DNA from: a virus | Length of the DNA: 34,064 nucleotides | Reading direction: 5' to 3' (one strand) | Virus record (IMG/VR): IMGVR_UViG_3300046460_000404 | Location: 1-34,064 of that record | Part shown: positions 6,847 through 14,587 of the stretch, piece after piece | How positions within the stretch are numbered: position 1 is the first letter of the stretch | Layout: every line of letters starts with the position of its first letter | The notes under the pieces: model-generated | The model's input: the letters and a program-made list of their open reading frames with translations, nothing else | Told to the model about the DNA's origin: nothing | Database searches by the model: none | Made by a program: the position numbers and the translations under genes

Positions 6847-7560
6847 GTGAAGGTCGAAGGCGGTAGCAGCAAGCTCGGCATCGATCTAACTGGCATCGCG
6901 CAATCTTGGGGGGTCGCAGCCATCGGGCGAATGACACCGGAGCAGATCATGATCATGATCCTGGGTACCGTCGCGGTGGTAGGAGCAACTGCCGCCTGGG
7001 CAATGTACTTGAAGCACAAGACCGACGGGCGAAAAGCCGAGCTCGAATCCAAGGGGCAAGAGCTTTTTTTCAATGCATTCAGCAAATTGTCTGAGGAAGA
7101 CACGAAGCGCCAGGAAATGTGGCTGCGCGCCACAAAGCAAGTCCCGCTGCTAGTGCAAATCGGCGACGAAGCGACACAGGCGAAGACTGAAATCTTGAAG
7201 GCAGTTGCTCACGAAGGCGGTGGGAAGATCAATGGCTTAGAAATCGAAGGTGAGACTGCGGCTGATCTCGTAGCCAACACCCGCCGAAAGCCCGCCGAAG
7301 AGATCCTGCGGGGCGTGTTCCGCGTCTCACGCGTCGATACCACGGCGCCTGATGGGTTTAAGGTGACCCTCCAGAATGTTAGGACGGGTGAAGAGATCAA
7401 CGCGTCCCTAATGGATGCGATGATTTCTGATCAGCATAGGGAAAGTATCCGCGCTGCCGAGTGGAGCAAGGGTCCCGTTTCTGTGGAAATGAAAACGCGA
7501 AAATCGCGCGGAAAGATCATTGAGGCAGTTATAGTGAATGTCACTGACGTTCCGAAGTGA
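6847..7560 (+). CDS. Membrane protein, C-terminal part of the split accessory gene
   Basis: 237 residues from GTG 6847; the frame is open further upstream (TSDEREVLDF). One membrane helix (IMIMILGTVAVVGATAAWAMYL, about 34-55) is followed by a charged helical region (about 56-125). A C-terminal domain (about 155-237) contains strands such as GVFRVSRVDT and FKVTLQNVRTGEEI. GC is about 53-55%, against about 68% in the portal gene, suggesting recent acquisition. It sits between replication and packaging, a common site for morons. Function unknown; a membrane sensor or exclusion role is only inferred. Confidence 0.6.
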   Translation: MKVEGGSSKLGIDLTGIAQSWGVAAIGRMTPEQIMIMILGTVAVVGATAAWAMYLKHKTDGRKAELESKGQELFFNAFSKLSEEDTKRQEMWLRATKQVPLLVQIGDEATQAKTEILKAVAHEGGGKINGLEIEGETAADLVANTRRKPAEEILRGVFRVSRVDTTAPDGFKVTLQNVRTGEEINASLMDAMISDQHRESIRAAEWSKGPVSVEMKTRKSRGKIIEAVIVNVTDVPK

Positions 7561-7589
7561 CTGAGCACTTGAAAATTGGAATTTAGTTC

Positions 7590-7817
7590 ATGATCTTCCG
7601 TTTGCAGCTGTTTAAACACCCGAACACGCCTGAACAGGGAGGTTCGCCAGTGGACTCCCTAGAGATAGCGGCTCCAACCGTGGCGATCGCCATCGACCTT
7701 GCTCACGGAAGCATCGAAAGCGCTCCAAGCTCGGCCCTCTCCCACCCTGAAGACCAGTTCGTCCTGGTAGATGACGCTGGCACGATCGTAAATTCCTGGA
7801 ACTCTACCAGCGCTTAA
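7590..7817 (+). CDS. Hypothetical small protein
   Basis: A 75-residue protein (MIFRLQLFKH start) in the accessory island, before the structural operon. It contains SLEIAAPTVAIAIDLAHGSI and an acidic DQFVLVDDAGTIVNSW segment. A GGAA lies about 12 bases before the ATG, which is weak. No family recognised. The next 117 bp to 7935 hold only the leader of the following gene. Confidence 0.45.
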   Translation: MIFRLQLFKHPNTPEQGGSPVDSLEIAAPTVAIAIDLAHGSIESAPSSALSHPEDQFVLVDDAGTIVNSWNSTSA

Positions 7818-7934
7818 CTTCAGGGAGGCGGCCTAGCTGCGAGCGCAACGATGTGCCCTGCAATCCGCGCCCAGCCCTAACCCCCCATCCTGATCATCTC
7901 ACCCACGGGGCTATGTTTCCCCAGGAGATCGATC

Positions 7935-8447
7935 ATGGCTGGTGTCGGCAAACACCTTGGACGTCGCGGCATTTCGGCCAAGGGCGACCGCAGCGAGTGG
8001 CCCTCGCTGGACTCCTTCCCCGCTTCCACCACCTCGGGCACGGACACGACCCCCGTCGTGACCGAGACCTACATCTCCGAGGTCTATATCGCGAACAACT
8101 GCGACCTGACCGGGGTGAAGGTGCTCAACGGCTCTGCCGTCGGCGGTAACATCAAGGCTGCCCTGTTCGACAGCGCCGGCGCCCTCGTCGCCCAGAGTGC
8201 CAGCACGGCCCAAGCCGGCACCGCCGCGCTCCAGACCCTGGCCTTCACGACTACCGCCAAGGTGAAGGGCCCGCAGACCTACTACGTCGGCCTCCAGTGC
8301 AGCAGCACGAGCGCCCGCTTCCGCTCCCACGCCATCGGCGTCATGGGCGCGAGCAAGAAGACCGGCGAGACGTTCGGCACCTTCACCAGCATCACGCCGC
8401 CGACGACCTTCACGGCCGACCTCGGTCCGGTGCTGAGCACTTACTAG
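7935..8447 (+). CDS. Putative phage structural (decoration/fibre-like) protein
   Basis: A 170-residue beta-rich protein with no signal peptide, preceded by AGGAG seven bases before the ATG. Repeated strands (TYISEVYIANNCDLTGVKVL; QTYYVGLQCSSTSARFRSHA) and a Ser/Thr/Ala-rich composition suggest an Ig-like or jelly-roll domain. It is the first gene of the late operon, 3 bp before the small terminase. It may be a head-decoration or fibre protein; I do not recognise the family. Confidence 0.6.
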   Translation: MAGVGKHLGRRGISAKGDRSEWPSLDSFPASTTSGTDTTPVVTETYISEVYIANNCDLTGVKVLNGSAVGGNIKAALFDSAGALVAQSASTAQAGTAALQTLAFTTTAKVKGPQTYYVGLQCSSTSARFRSHAIGVMGASKKTGETFGTFTSITPPTTFTADLGPVLSTY

Positions 8448-8450
8448 CGT

Positions 8451-8930
8451 ATGGGCCGTCCTTCCAAGTTCACCGCCAAGCTCGCTGAGGAGATTGTCGA
8501 GCGCCTCTCGCTCGGCGAGCCGATGGCTGCGATCTGCCGGGACATCGGCGACATCACGCCCAGGACGGTGCGCAACTGGATGGAGGCGGACGAGCAGTTT
8601 TCTGCCGCCATCGCCCGCGCGCGCGAGGATGGTTTCGACGCCATCGCCGACGAGTGCCTGTCGATCGCTGACGACAGCAGCGGCGACACCAAGGTGGTCG
8701 GTGAGGATAAGCGAGAAGTTTGCGACACCGAGTTCGTCCAGCGCTCCAAGCTCCGCATCGAGACCCGGCTGAAGCTCCTCGCGAAGTGGGACCCCAAGCG
8801 ATACGGCGAGCGGCTCGACCTGAACCATAGCGGATCGGTCAACACCCAGACCGACGAGCAGCTCGACGCGCGCATCGCTCTCCTATCGGCCAAGCTCGGG
8901 AGCGCGGATGACGCGGACCGAGAAGGCTGA
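8451..8930 (+). CDS. Terminase small subunit
   Basis: A 159-residue protein with a typical TerS beginning (MGRPSKFTAKLAEEIVERLS), then an HTH (EPMAAICRDIGDITPRTVRN) that would bind the packaging site. The middle (RSKLRIETRLKLLAKWDPKRYG) is a signature of phage small terminases of this type. It overlaps the large subunit start by 23 bp. It recognises phage DNA and starts packaging with TerL. Confidence 0.85.
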   Translation: MGRPSKFTAKLAEEIVERLSLGEPMAAICRDIGDITPRTVRNWMEADEQFSAAIARAREDGFDAIADECLSIADDSSGDTKVVGEDKREVCDTEFVQRSKLRIETRLKLLAKWDPKRYGERLDLNHSGSVNTQTDEQLDARIALLSAKLGSADDADREG

Positions 8931-9594
8931 GCTTCTCGCGCTCATGGAGGAGCGCCAGCGCCGCATCGATCGGCGACGGCTCTTCACCTATCGGCCCTAC
9001 GCCAAGCAGCGCGAATTCCACGCCGCCGGCCTGATCCACCGCGAGCGCCTGCTCATGGCAGGAAACCAGCTTGGCAAGACCTACAGCGGCGCGGCGGAGG
9101 CCGCGATGCACCTCACCGGCCGGTATCCGGACTGGTGGGAGGGGCGGCGTTGGGATCGCCCTGTTCGGGCCTGGGTTGGATCGAAGACATCCGAGGTCAC
9201 CCGCGACGGCGCCCAGCGGCTCCTAGTCGGCGAGCCCAAGGAAGAGGATCAGTGGGGTACGGGCCTGATCCCCGGCGATGACCTGCATGACTGGTCCCGG
9301 CGCCAGGGCATCCCGAACGCCCTCGACAATGTCGTGGTCAAACACGTGACCGGCGGGCGGTCCTCCCTCGGCTTCAAGTCCTATGACCAGGGCCGCCAGA
9401 AGTGGCAGGGCGAGACGCTCGACTTCGTGTGGTTCGACGAGGAGCCCGACGAGGAGATCTACACCGAGGGCCTGACCCGTACGAACGCCACCGGCGGCAT
9501 CGCCTGGCTCACCTTCACGCCGCTTCTCGGCATGTCCGATGTCGTCAGCAAGTTCCTGGAGGGCTCCGACATCGAGGCGCTGAAAGCCGCATGA
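8908..9594 (+). CDS. Terminase large subunit, ATPase half
   Basis: 228 residues holding the packaging ATPase domain: Walker A AGNQLGKT (51-58) and Walker B FVWFDEE with catalytic Glu178. The coupling motif region WLTFTP lies near 199. The ORF ends EALKAA with a TGA whose first two bases belong to the ATG of the nuclease half. Phage large terminases normally continue from this point into MTIEDAEHY and the nuclease in one chain of about 450-500 residues; here the sum is 471. Either a natural split subunit, a frameshift mutation or a sequencing error. No classical -1 slippery heptamer is seen at the junction. Confidence 0.85.
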   Translation: MTRTEKAELLALMEERQRRIDRRRLFTYRPYAKQREFHAAGLIHRERLLMAGNQLGKTYSGAAEAAMHLTGRYPDWWEGRRWDRPVRAWVGSKTSEVTRDGAQRLLVGEPKEEDQWGTGLIPGDDLHDWSRRQGIPNALDNVVVKHVTGGRSSLGFKSYDQGRQKWQGETLDFVWFDEEPDEEIYTEGLTRTNATGGIAWLTFTPLLGMSDVVSKFLEGSDIEALKAA

Positions 9595-10322
9595 GCCGTC
9601 ACGTCACCACGATGACCATCGAGGACGCCGAGCACTACACGCCGGCTCAGCGTCGCGAGATCATCGACAGCTACCCGCTGCATGAGCGCGACGCCCGCGC
9701 CAAAGGCATTCCGATCATGGGCTCGGGCCGCGTCTTCCCGATCGAGGAGGAGCAGATCATCTGCGATCCGGTCCCGATTCCGCGCCACTGGAAGCGGATC
9801 ACCGGCATCGACTTCGGCTGGGATCACCCCTTCGGCGCGGCCGGCCTGGCCTGGGACACCGACAACGACATCATCTACGTCGTGAATGAGTACGCGGCGC
9901 GCGAGACGACGCCCATCATGCATGCCGCCGCGGTGAAGGGTTGGGGCGACTGGATCCCGGTCGCCTGGCCCCACGACGGCCTGCAGCACGACAAGGGCTC
10001 GGGCGAGCAGCTCGCCAAGCAGTACCGCGCCCAAGGACTGAAGATGCTCACCGAAAAGGCGACCTTCAGCGACGGCTCCAACGGCGTCGAGGCCGGCCTG
10101 ATGGACATGCTCGACCGCATGCAGACCGGCCGCTGGAAGGTGTTCAGGACTTGCGGCGGCTGGATCGGCGAGTTCCGCCTCTATCACCGTAAGGATGGCA
10201 TCGTGGTGAAGCTGCGCGACGACCGGATCAGCGCCTCACGCTACGCGCTGATGATGCTCAGGCATGCCGCGACCAAGCCAAGCGTGGACCGCATGGTTCT
10301 ACCCAACTTCGGGGCAGTGTGA
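9591..10322 (+). CDS. Terminase large subunit, nuclease half
   Basis: 243 residues starting ATG 9591 inside the ATGA overlap. It contains the RNase H-fold nuclease of TerL: GIDFGWDHPF with Asp74 and Asp78, then WPHDG with Asp129. Near the start is MTIEDAEHYTPAQRREIIDS, the segment normally joined directly to the ATPase domain. The nuclease cuts concatemeric DNA at the start and end of packaging. The complete domains on both sides argue that both halves are functional or were very recently separated. The stop is followed by the 484-bp structured gap. Confidence 0.85.
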   Translation: MSRHVTTMTIEDAEHYTPAQRREIIDSYPLHERDARAKGIPIMGSGRVFPIEEEQIICDPVPIPRHWKRITGIDFGWDHPFGAAGLAWDTDNDIIYVVNEYAARETTPIMHAAAVKGWGDWIPVAWPHDGLQHDKGSGEQLAKQYRAQGLKMLTEKATFSDGSNGVEAGLMDMLDRMQTGRWKVFRTCGGWIGEFRLYHRKDGIVVKLRDDRISASRYALMMLRHAATKPSVDRMVLPNFGAV

Positions 10323-10364
10323 CCTTCCCCACAAGCTAGGCCATTCAGGCCTCCCTATGGGCAA

Positions 10365-10393
10365 TTGACGCGAACCGGATTCGCCTAGCTACC
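10365..10393 (+). promoter_or_regulatory. Possible promoter ahead of the structured RNA region
   Basis: TTGACG (10365-10370) followed after 17 bp by GCTACC (10388-10393). This resembles the Caulobacter housekeeping pattern TTGACG with a GCTA-type -10, though the spacing is longer than that consensus. It would drive the structured RNA and the portal-capsid genes. Weak evidence. Confidence 0.3.
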
Positions 10394-10463
10394 GAATTAC
10401 AGAGAAAGCGTGTGTTAAAGAGGCGCAGTTTCTGCCGCCACTTTCCGCTCTGGGACGTTCTTA

Positions 10464-10635
10464 TTTCTACGTGCCGCATGCACGTAGAAAGGAGGCGTTA
10501 TGGTCACCATAACAATGCCAGGACGTACATTCGTCCTGGCTGTTGCGGTCATCGTATTGATCGCAATGGCGCTTTAACGCGCGTTTTCTAGCGAACTAAG
10601 GGCCATCGGAGGTGCAACTCCGGTGGTCTGTTCGC
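10464..10635 (+). ncRNA. Highly structured RNA element with tandem hairpins
   Basis: Consecutive hairpins fill this stretch. H1: 11-bp perfect stem, TTTCTACGTGC/GCACGTAGAAA, 10464-10490. H2: 7-bp perfect stem, GTTATGG/CCATAAC, 10497-10513. H3: 9-bp perfect stem, GCCAGGACG/CGTCCTGGC, 10517-10540. H4: 9-bp stem with one G-T, TTGCGGTCA/TGATCGCAA, 10543-10566. H5: compound stem, GCGAAC/GTTCGC outside and CCATCGGAG/CTCCGGTGG inside, 10591-10635. Such density is not expected by chance. The arrangement suggests a structured transcript or cis-regulator between terL and portal. It contains a 25-codon reading frame, so it may be a structured mRNA. Known classes were not recognised. Confidence 0.5.
10500..10577 (+). 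CDS. 25-residue hydrophobic micropeptide inside the structured RNA
   Basis: ATG preceded by AAAGGAGG at ideal spacing. The product starts MVTITMPGRTF, followed by an uninterrupted hydrophobic stretch (FVLAVAVIVLIAMAL) to the stop, so a single membrane helix. The start codon lies in hairpin H2, and hairpins H3 and H4 lie in the coding sequence. Small hydrophobic peptides from highly folded mRNAs resemble type I toxins (Ibs, Fst-like) or small lysis/exclusion peptides. That comparison rests on architecture only. Confidence 0.45.
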   Translation: MVTITMPGRTFVLAVAVIVLIAMAL

Positions 10636-10723
10636 CATTCTAGCTCACCTAAAAACGGTCCGGACGCCGGCGAGGTTCCACGAATTTATGAACGTAAAAT
10701 CTTGAGTTCGTAAAAGGTAATAG

Positions 10724-10831
10724 ATGGCCGAGAGTCTAGACGAACGGACCATGGCCGGAGCATCTAGGCAATCCGCGCCGTTCGATAAGCCCCGACCATC
10801 GGGGCCATGGCCGAACCGCGCACGATTCTGA
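10724..10831 (+). CDS. Possible 35-codon leader ORF overlapping the portal start
   Basis: ATG with AAAAGG about eight bases upstream. The frame reads MAESLDERT and ends 25 bases inside the portal gene in another frame. It crosses the hairpin at 10789-10805 that masks the portal start. Ribosomes translating it could open that hairpin and couple portal translation. It may be chance. Confidence 0.3.
   Translation: MAESLDERTMAGASRQSAPFDKPRPSGPWPNRARF
10789..10805 (+). promoter_or_regulatory. Hairpin directly before the portal start codon
   Basis: Perfect stem GCCCCGA/TCGGGGC with loop CCA, ending one base before the portal ATG (10807). The only purine-rich sequence near the start, GGGG, is inside the 3' arm. 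The ribosome site would be masked unless the hairpin is opened, for example by translation of the leader ORF. Confidence 0.45.
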
Positions 10832-12810
10832 CTGACGAAGACTTCCTAGCCCTCGTCTCAGAGGAGCGTCGGCAGTCCATTGGCTTCGACAATGACGACG
10901 AGCTGAACGCCAACCGCGAGATGGCGCTGAACTACGCCAAGGGCGAAATGCCAGATGTGCCCTCGCTGAAGGGCCGCTCTTCCGCCGTCTCCACCGACTT
11001 CGCCGACGCCGTCGAAACCCTGATGCCGGATCTGATGGAGATCCTGTGCGGTGGCGAGGACGTGGTGACCTTCCGTCCGATCGGCGAGGAGGACGTCGCC
11101 GGGGCGCAGCAGGAGACCGATTACGTCAACCACGTGGTGATGAACGAGAACGCCGGCTGGCGGGTGCTCTACGCCCACGTGAAGGACGCGCTGCAGACCA
11201 AGCTCGGCATCACCAAGGTCTGGCCTGAGTACGACGACGTGGTCGAGGAGGAGCACTACACCGACCTGTCGGAGATGGAGGTGCAGATCATCTCCCAGGC
11301 CGAAGGCGTCGAGCTTGAAGTCACGGCCCGGACCGCCGACGACGCCGGCAATCCGATCTACGAAGTAACGATCCGCAGGACGCGCCAGAAGGGCCGCACC
11401 TGCATCATGGAGGTCCCACCCGAAGACTTCACGTTCGCCCGCGACACAGTCTCGCTGGCCAAGACCACCTATTGCGCCATGCGCACCCGGCCACGCGCCC
11501 AGCAACTGATCGCTGACGGCCACGACGCCGATAAGGTTGGAAAGCTGACACCCTACGGCACGCTCCGCGACGGCGGCGTCGAGACGGCCCGCGACAACGC
11601 CGGCGAGAACGACGGCGCCCTGGCTGTATCCCAGACCTCGCACAACCTTCATCAGGTCGAGATCGTCGAGCACATCATCCTGGTCGATGCCGACGGCGAC
11701 GGCCGACCTGAGCTCTGGCGCGTCGTCACAGGCAACGACGAAGCCGTGCTGCTGAAGAAGGAACGGATCGACGAGGTCCCGTTTGCGGTCTCGACGCCGT
11801 TCATCGTCACGCACCGCCTGCTGGGTCAGTCGCTGTACGACAAGGTCGGCGAGGTGCAGCGGATCAAGACCGCCCTGCTGCGCATCATGCTCGACAGCGG
11901 CTATTTCGCGATGAACCAGCGAGCGGAGGTCTCAGAGGACCAGGCGAACGACTTCACGCTGTCCGACCTCCTCAACTACGTGCCGGGCGCGCCCATCAGG
12001 TCCAAGACCGGTAACGCCGTCAGACCAATCAGCGCCGGCCAGCTCGGCTTCGATGTGTTCGGCGCCATGGAATACGTCTCCGTCATGGGCGAGCAGCGCT
12101 CCGGCGTCGTGCGCAACGCCCAGGGGCTGAACCCCGACACCCTGCACGACACCGCCAAGGGCGCGCTGGCGATGATCAGTCAGGCTCAGAAGCGGGTGCG
12201 GATGATCGCCCGCGTGTTCGCCGAGACTGGGATCAAGGACCTGTTCCTCCTAGTCCACGCGGTGACGCGCAAACATCCGTCGATGGCTGAAAAGGTGCGC
12301 CTGCGCGGCAACTGGACCGAGGTAGACCCTTCGACCTGGGGTTCGCGCAAGGACATGACGGTGGAGGTGGGCGTCGGCTCTGGCGGCCGCGAGCAGCAGC
12401 TTGTCGCGCTCGATCGGATCATGGCGACGCAGGAGAAGTTGATCGCCGAGCAGGGCGGCTTCGACGGCCCGTTCGTCACCAAGCAGAACATCTATGACAC
12501 GGCGCGAAAGCTGGTCCTGGCGTCCGGCGAGAAGTCGGTCGATCCGTTCTTCACTGATCCCGCCAAGGCGCAAGAGGCGCCCAAGGGTGAGCCGCCACCC
12601 GATCCCGCGATCGAGACGGCCAAGATCAAGGCGCAGGCCGACATCCGTATCGCGGAGATCAAGGCGGCGAGCGACGCCGCGAGCAAGGACAAGCAGATGG
12701 AAGGCGAGTTCAAGCTCAAGCGCTACCAGATCGACGTCGAGGCGCGGATGCAGGCGCTTGGAGTCGGCAACGGCAGCCAGCAGGTTGAATTCGGAGGGCA
12801 ACCGGGATGA
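10807..12810 (+). CDS. Portal protein (P22/SU10-like)
   Basis: A 667-residue protein of the large portal family of short-tailed phages. The N-terminus (DELNANREMALNYAKGEMPD; LKGRSSAVSTDFADAVETLM) and the later VSTPFIVTHRLLGQSLYD and NPDTLHDTAKGALAMI segments are typical. A long C-terminal helical barrel region (about 580-655) is rich in Lys, Ala and Glu. The portal is the ring at one vertex through which TerL pumps DNA. It overlaps the next gene by ATGA. The leader region before it is unusual (hairpin and leader ORF). Confidence 0.85.
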   Translation: MAEPRTILTDEDFLALVSEERRQSIGFDNDDELNANREMALNYAKGEMPDVPSLKGRSSAVSTDFADAVETLMPDLMEILCGGEDVVTFRPIGEEDVAGAQQETDYVNHVVMNENAGWRVLYAHVKDALQTKLGITKVWPEYDDVVEEEHYTDLSEMEVQIISQAEGVELEVTARTADDAGNPIYEVTIRRTRQKGRTCIMEVPPEDFTFARDTVSLAKTTYCAMRTRPRAQQLIADGHDADKVGKLTPYGTLRDGGVETARDNAGENDGALAVSQTSHNLHQVEIVEHIILVDADGDGRPELWRVVTGNDEAVLLKKERIDEVPFAVSTPFIVTHRLLGQSLYDKVGEVQRIKTALLRIMLDSGYFAMNQRAEVSEDQANDFTLSDLLNYVPGAPIRSKTGNAVRPISAGQLGFDVFGAMEYVSVMGEQRSGVVRNAQGLNPDTLHDTAKGALAMISQAQKRVRMIARVFAETGIKDLFLLVHAVTRKHPSMAEKVRLRGNWTEVDPSTWGSRKDMTVEVGVGSGGREQQLVALDRIMATQEKLIAEQGGFDGPFVTKQNIYDTARKLVLASGEKSVDPFFTDPAKAQEAPKGEPPPDPAIETAKIKAQADIRIAEIKAASDAASKDKQMEGEFKLKRYQIDVEARMQALGVGNGSQQVEFGGQPG

Positions 12811-13064
12811 GCGATGCTGTCCAGCGAGGCCACGCCGCCCAAACAGAGATCGGCCTCACTGACGAGGCATTCGCGGCAATCCGCCAGAAGATGGTCGACG
12901 GAATCATCGGCTCCGCCCTTGGTCAGGCTGAGGTCCGCGAGCGCCTCTACATGGGGATCAACGCGCTCGACAGCGTCCAGAAGGCGCTGAAAGCGATCAT
13001 GCACAATGGGCAGCACCAAGAAGCATTGGACGAGATGACAAAGGCCCTTGAGGGTGGTGACTAG
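12807..13064 (+). CDS. Hypothetical protein between portal and scaffold
   Basis: An 85-residue mainly helical acidic protein, translationally coupled to portal (ATGA). Residues GLTDEAFAAIRQKMVDGIIG and LDSVQKALKAIMHNGQHQEA suggest two helical hairpins. Small proteins of this size after portal are common in this phage type; no function is assigned. It is followed by a lower-GC moron-like gene. Confidence 0.65.
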   Translation: MSDAVQRGHAAQTEIGLTDEAFAAIRQKMVDGIIGSALGQAEVRERLYMGINALDSVQKALKAIMHNGQHQEALDEMTKALEGGD

Positions 13065-13097
13065 CGTCAGCGTTTTGCGCCGTCGGAGAGCAATCTC

Positions 13098-13505
13098 GTG
13101 ATCAAGCCAGTCTTCGTCTTACTCGCCGCTCTCTCGATTCCGGTGTCAGCCTGGTCGGACGAAGAGGCGCCGGACATATCTCGATTGATGGCTGGTGCTC
13201 CCACCTATTCCTGCAGCACGACGATTGAAATTCCGAGCCCACCTAAAGTCGAGATCGGACACGGAGGTGTCCCCCACATCACGCAACCTCCGCCCACGAC
13301 GCACACCGTTTCCAACACTGTTTCGATGATTGGAAAGCCTGGTGGGGGCGGGCAGATGTGCGCTGCCGTGAAGCGCAACAATGAGCCGGGGTCCGGCCAG
13401 CCGGTCTGGTACACGATCAGCGATCCCGCACCGTGCTTGGCGGATGGCGCGGCCTTTGTTGCTGCACGAATGGGGCCGCGATGGAGTTGTCAGCCCGTTC
13501 CCTAG
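13098..13505 (+). CDS. Secreted protein, putative moron
   Basis: 135 residues starting GTG with GGAGAG about seven bases upstream. An N-terminal signal peptide (MIKPVFVLLAALSIPVSA) predicts export to the periplasm. The mature part has four Cys (CSTT, MCAAV, PCLAD, SCQPVP) likely forming disulfides, and a Pro-rich middle. GC is about 55% in the middle, lower than its neighbours, and export is foreign to head assembly. I infer a moron inserted between portal and scaffold genes. Family not recognised. Confidence 0.6.
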   Translation: MIKPVFVLLAALSIPVSAWSDEEAPDISRLMAGAPTYSCSTTIEIPSPPKVEIGHGGVPHITQPPPTTHTVSNTVSMIGKPGGGGQMCAAVKRNNEPGSGQPVWYTISDPAPCLADGAAFVAARMGPRWSCQPVP

Positions 13506-13570
13506 GGTCGGCAGCCGACGAGGCGCTCGTCGGCAATCCGCGCGGCGGGTGAAGCCCTCATCCTTCGGGG

Positions 13571-14587
13571 ATGAGCCTCCAAAGCGACATTCCCGACGAC
13601 ACCGGCCCGCTCACCATCGACGAGGCCTTGGAGCGCCGCGCTGCGCTTTCTTCCGTCGCCGACGAGATCGACGACGACGAACCCGCCAATCCTGATCCAG
13701 CGCCGCTGACGCCGGCTGAGCCCGCTGCTGACGGCGCCGAGCTTGTTGAAGATGAGCCGGTCGAGGGCGAAGAGCCCACAGGAGGCGAGGAGGACGACGA
13801 AGGCAAGGAGCCGGAGGCTGAAAAGCCCGCCGAGCCCGTCGTCGCGCCGCCGAACTTCTGGAATGACGAGGAGAAGGCGGTTTTCGCCACGGCCCCGCCG
13901 GAGGTCCAGAAGCTCGTCGCCGATAAGGTGGCGGAAAGCAGCAAGCAGGCCACGCTCGCGACCGAGCAGGCCGCCCTGTACCGCAAGGAGGCCGACATCA
14001 TCGGCCAGGCTGTCGAACTGATCGATGGCCAGCTTACCGCCGCCAAGGAGGTTTTCGGCACGCGCTGGAGCGCCTTCACGCCCGAGCAGTGGGCCGAATG
14101 GGCTGCGGAGGACCTGCAAGCCGCCACCGTGGCGAAATTCCAGTTCGACGCCGAGCAGAAGCAGCTCGACGAACTATCCCAGGCGCGAGAAGCGGCTGAG
14201 GCTGAACAGCACCGGCAGTTTCTGCGAGAGCAGGCCGGCAAGCTGGCCGAGGTCGCCCCCGCGCTTATCGAGGCTTCGGCCAGGACTGAGTTGATCGGCT
14301 ATCTGACGGAACAGGGCCTCACGCCCCAAGACCTCAAGTGGGCCGGCGCTGTGGAACTCAGCCTCGCTCACAAGGCGATGCTCTGGGATCGCGCTCAGGC
14401 AAACCTCGCCAAGAAGCCTATCCCGCAACCCACGCAGCGCAGCGCCACGCCGGTTCGTCCCGCCGGCGCTCAGCAGCGTGGGTCATCCCAATCAAGGCAA
14501 GTTCAGGCGCTCGAGTCCCGGTTCGCGAAGACCGGTTCCATGGATGACGCGCTTGCCCTTCGCCGCGCCCGCAGAGGACAAGGCTGA
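13571..14587 (+). CDS. Scaffolding protein
   Basis: A 338-residue protein with a very acidic N-terminus (about 25-95, with EEPTGGEEDDEGKEPEAEKP), a PPNFWNDEEKAVF motif, long helical coiled-coil segments (about 115-240) and a basic C-terminus (LALRRARRGQG). This layout, directly before the major capsid gene, is typical of phage scaffolds, which template procapsid assembly and bind coat through a basic C-terminus. It overlaps the capsid gene by TGATG. Confidence 0.75.
   Translation: MSLQSDIPDDTGPLTIDEALERRAALSSVADEIDDDEPANPDPAPLTPAEPAADGAELVEDEPVEGEEPTGGEEDDEGKEPEAEKPAEPVVAPPNFWNDEEKAVFATAPPEVQKLVADKVAESSKQATLATEQAALYRKEADIIGQAVELIDGQLTAAKEVFGTRWSAFTPEQWAEWAAEDLQAATVAKFQFDAEQKQLDELSQAREAAEAEQHRQFLREQAGKLAEVAPALIEASARTELIGYLTEQGLTPQDLKWAGAVELSLAHKAMLWDRAQANLAKKPIPQPTQRSATPVRPAGAQQRGSSQSRQVQALESRFAKTGSMDDALALRRARRGQG

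Noticed and set aside
7911-8828. Leftward 305-codon frame opposite the first late genes
   Set aside because: Typical GC-rich antisense frame rich in Gly, Ala, Arg and Val; the rightward genes have recognisable TerS sequence and an AGGAG site.
10323-10360. AGGCC-ATTCA-GGCCT inverted repeat just after terL as a terminator
   Set aside because: Only a 5-bp stem and no T-run follows.
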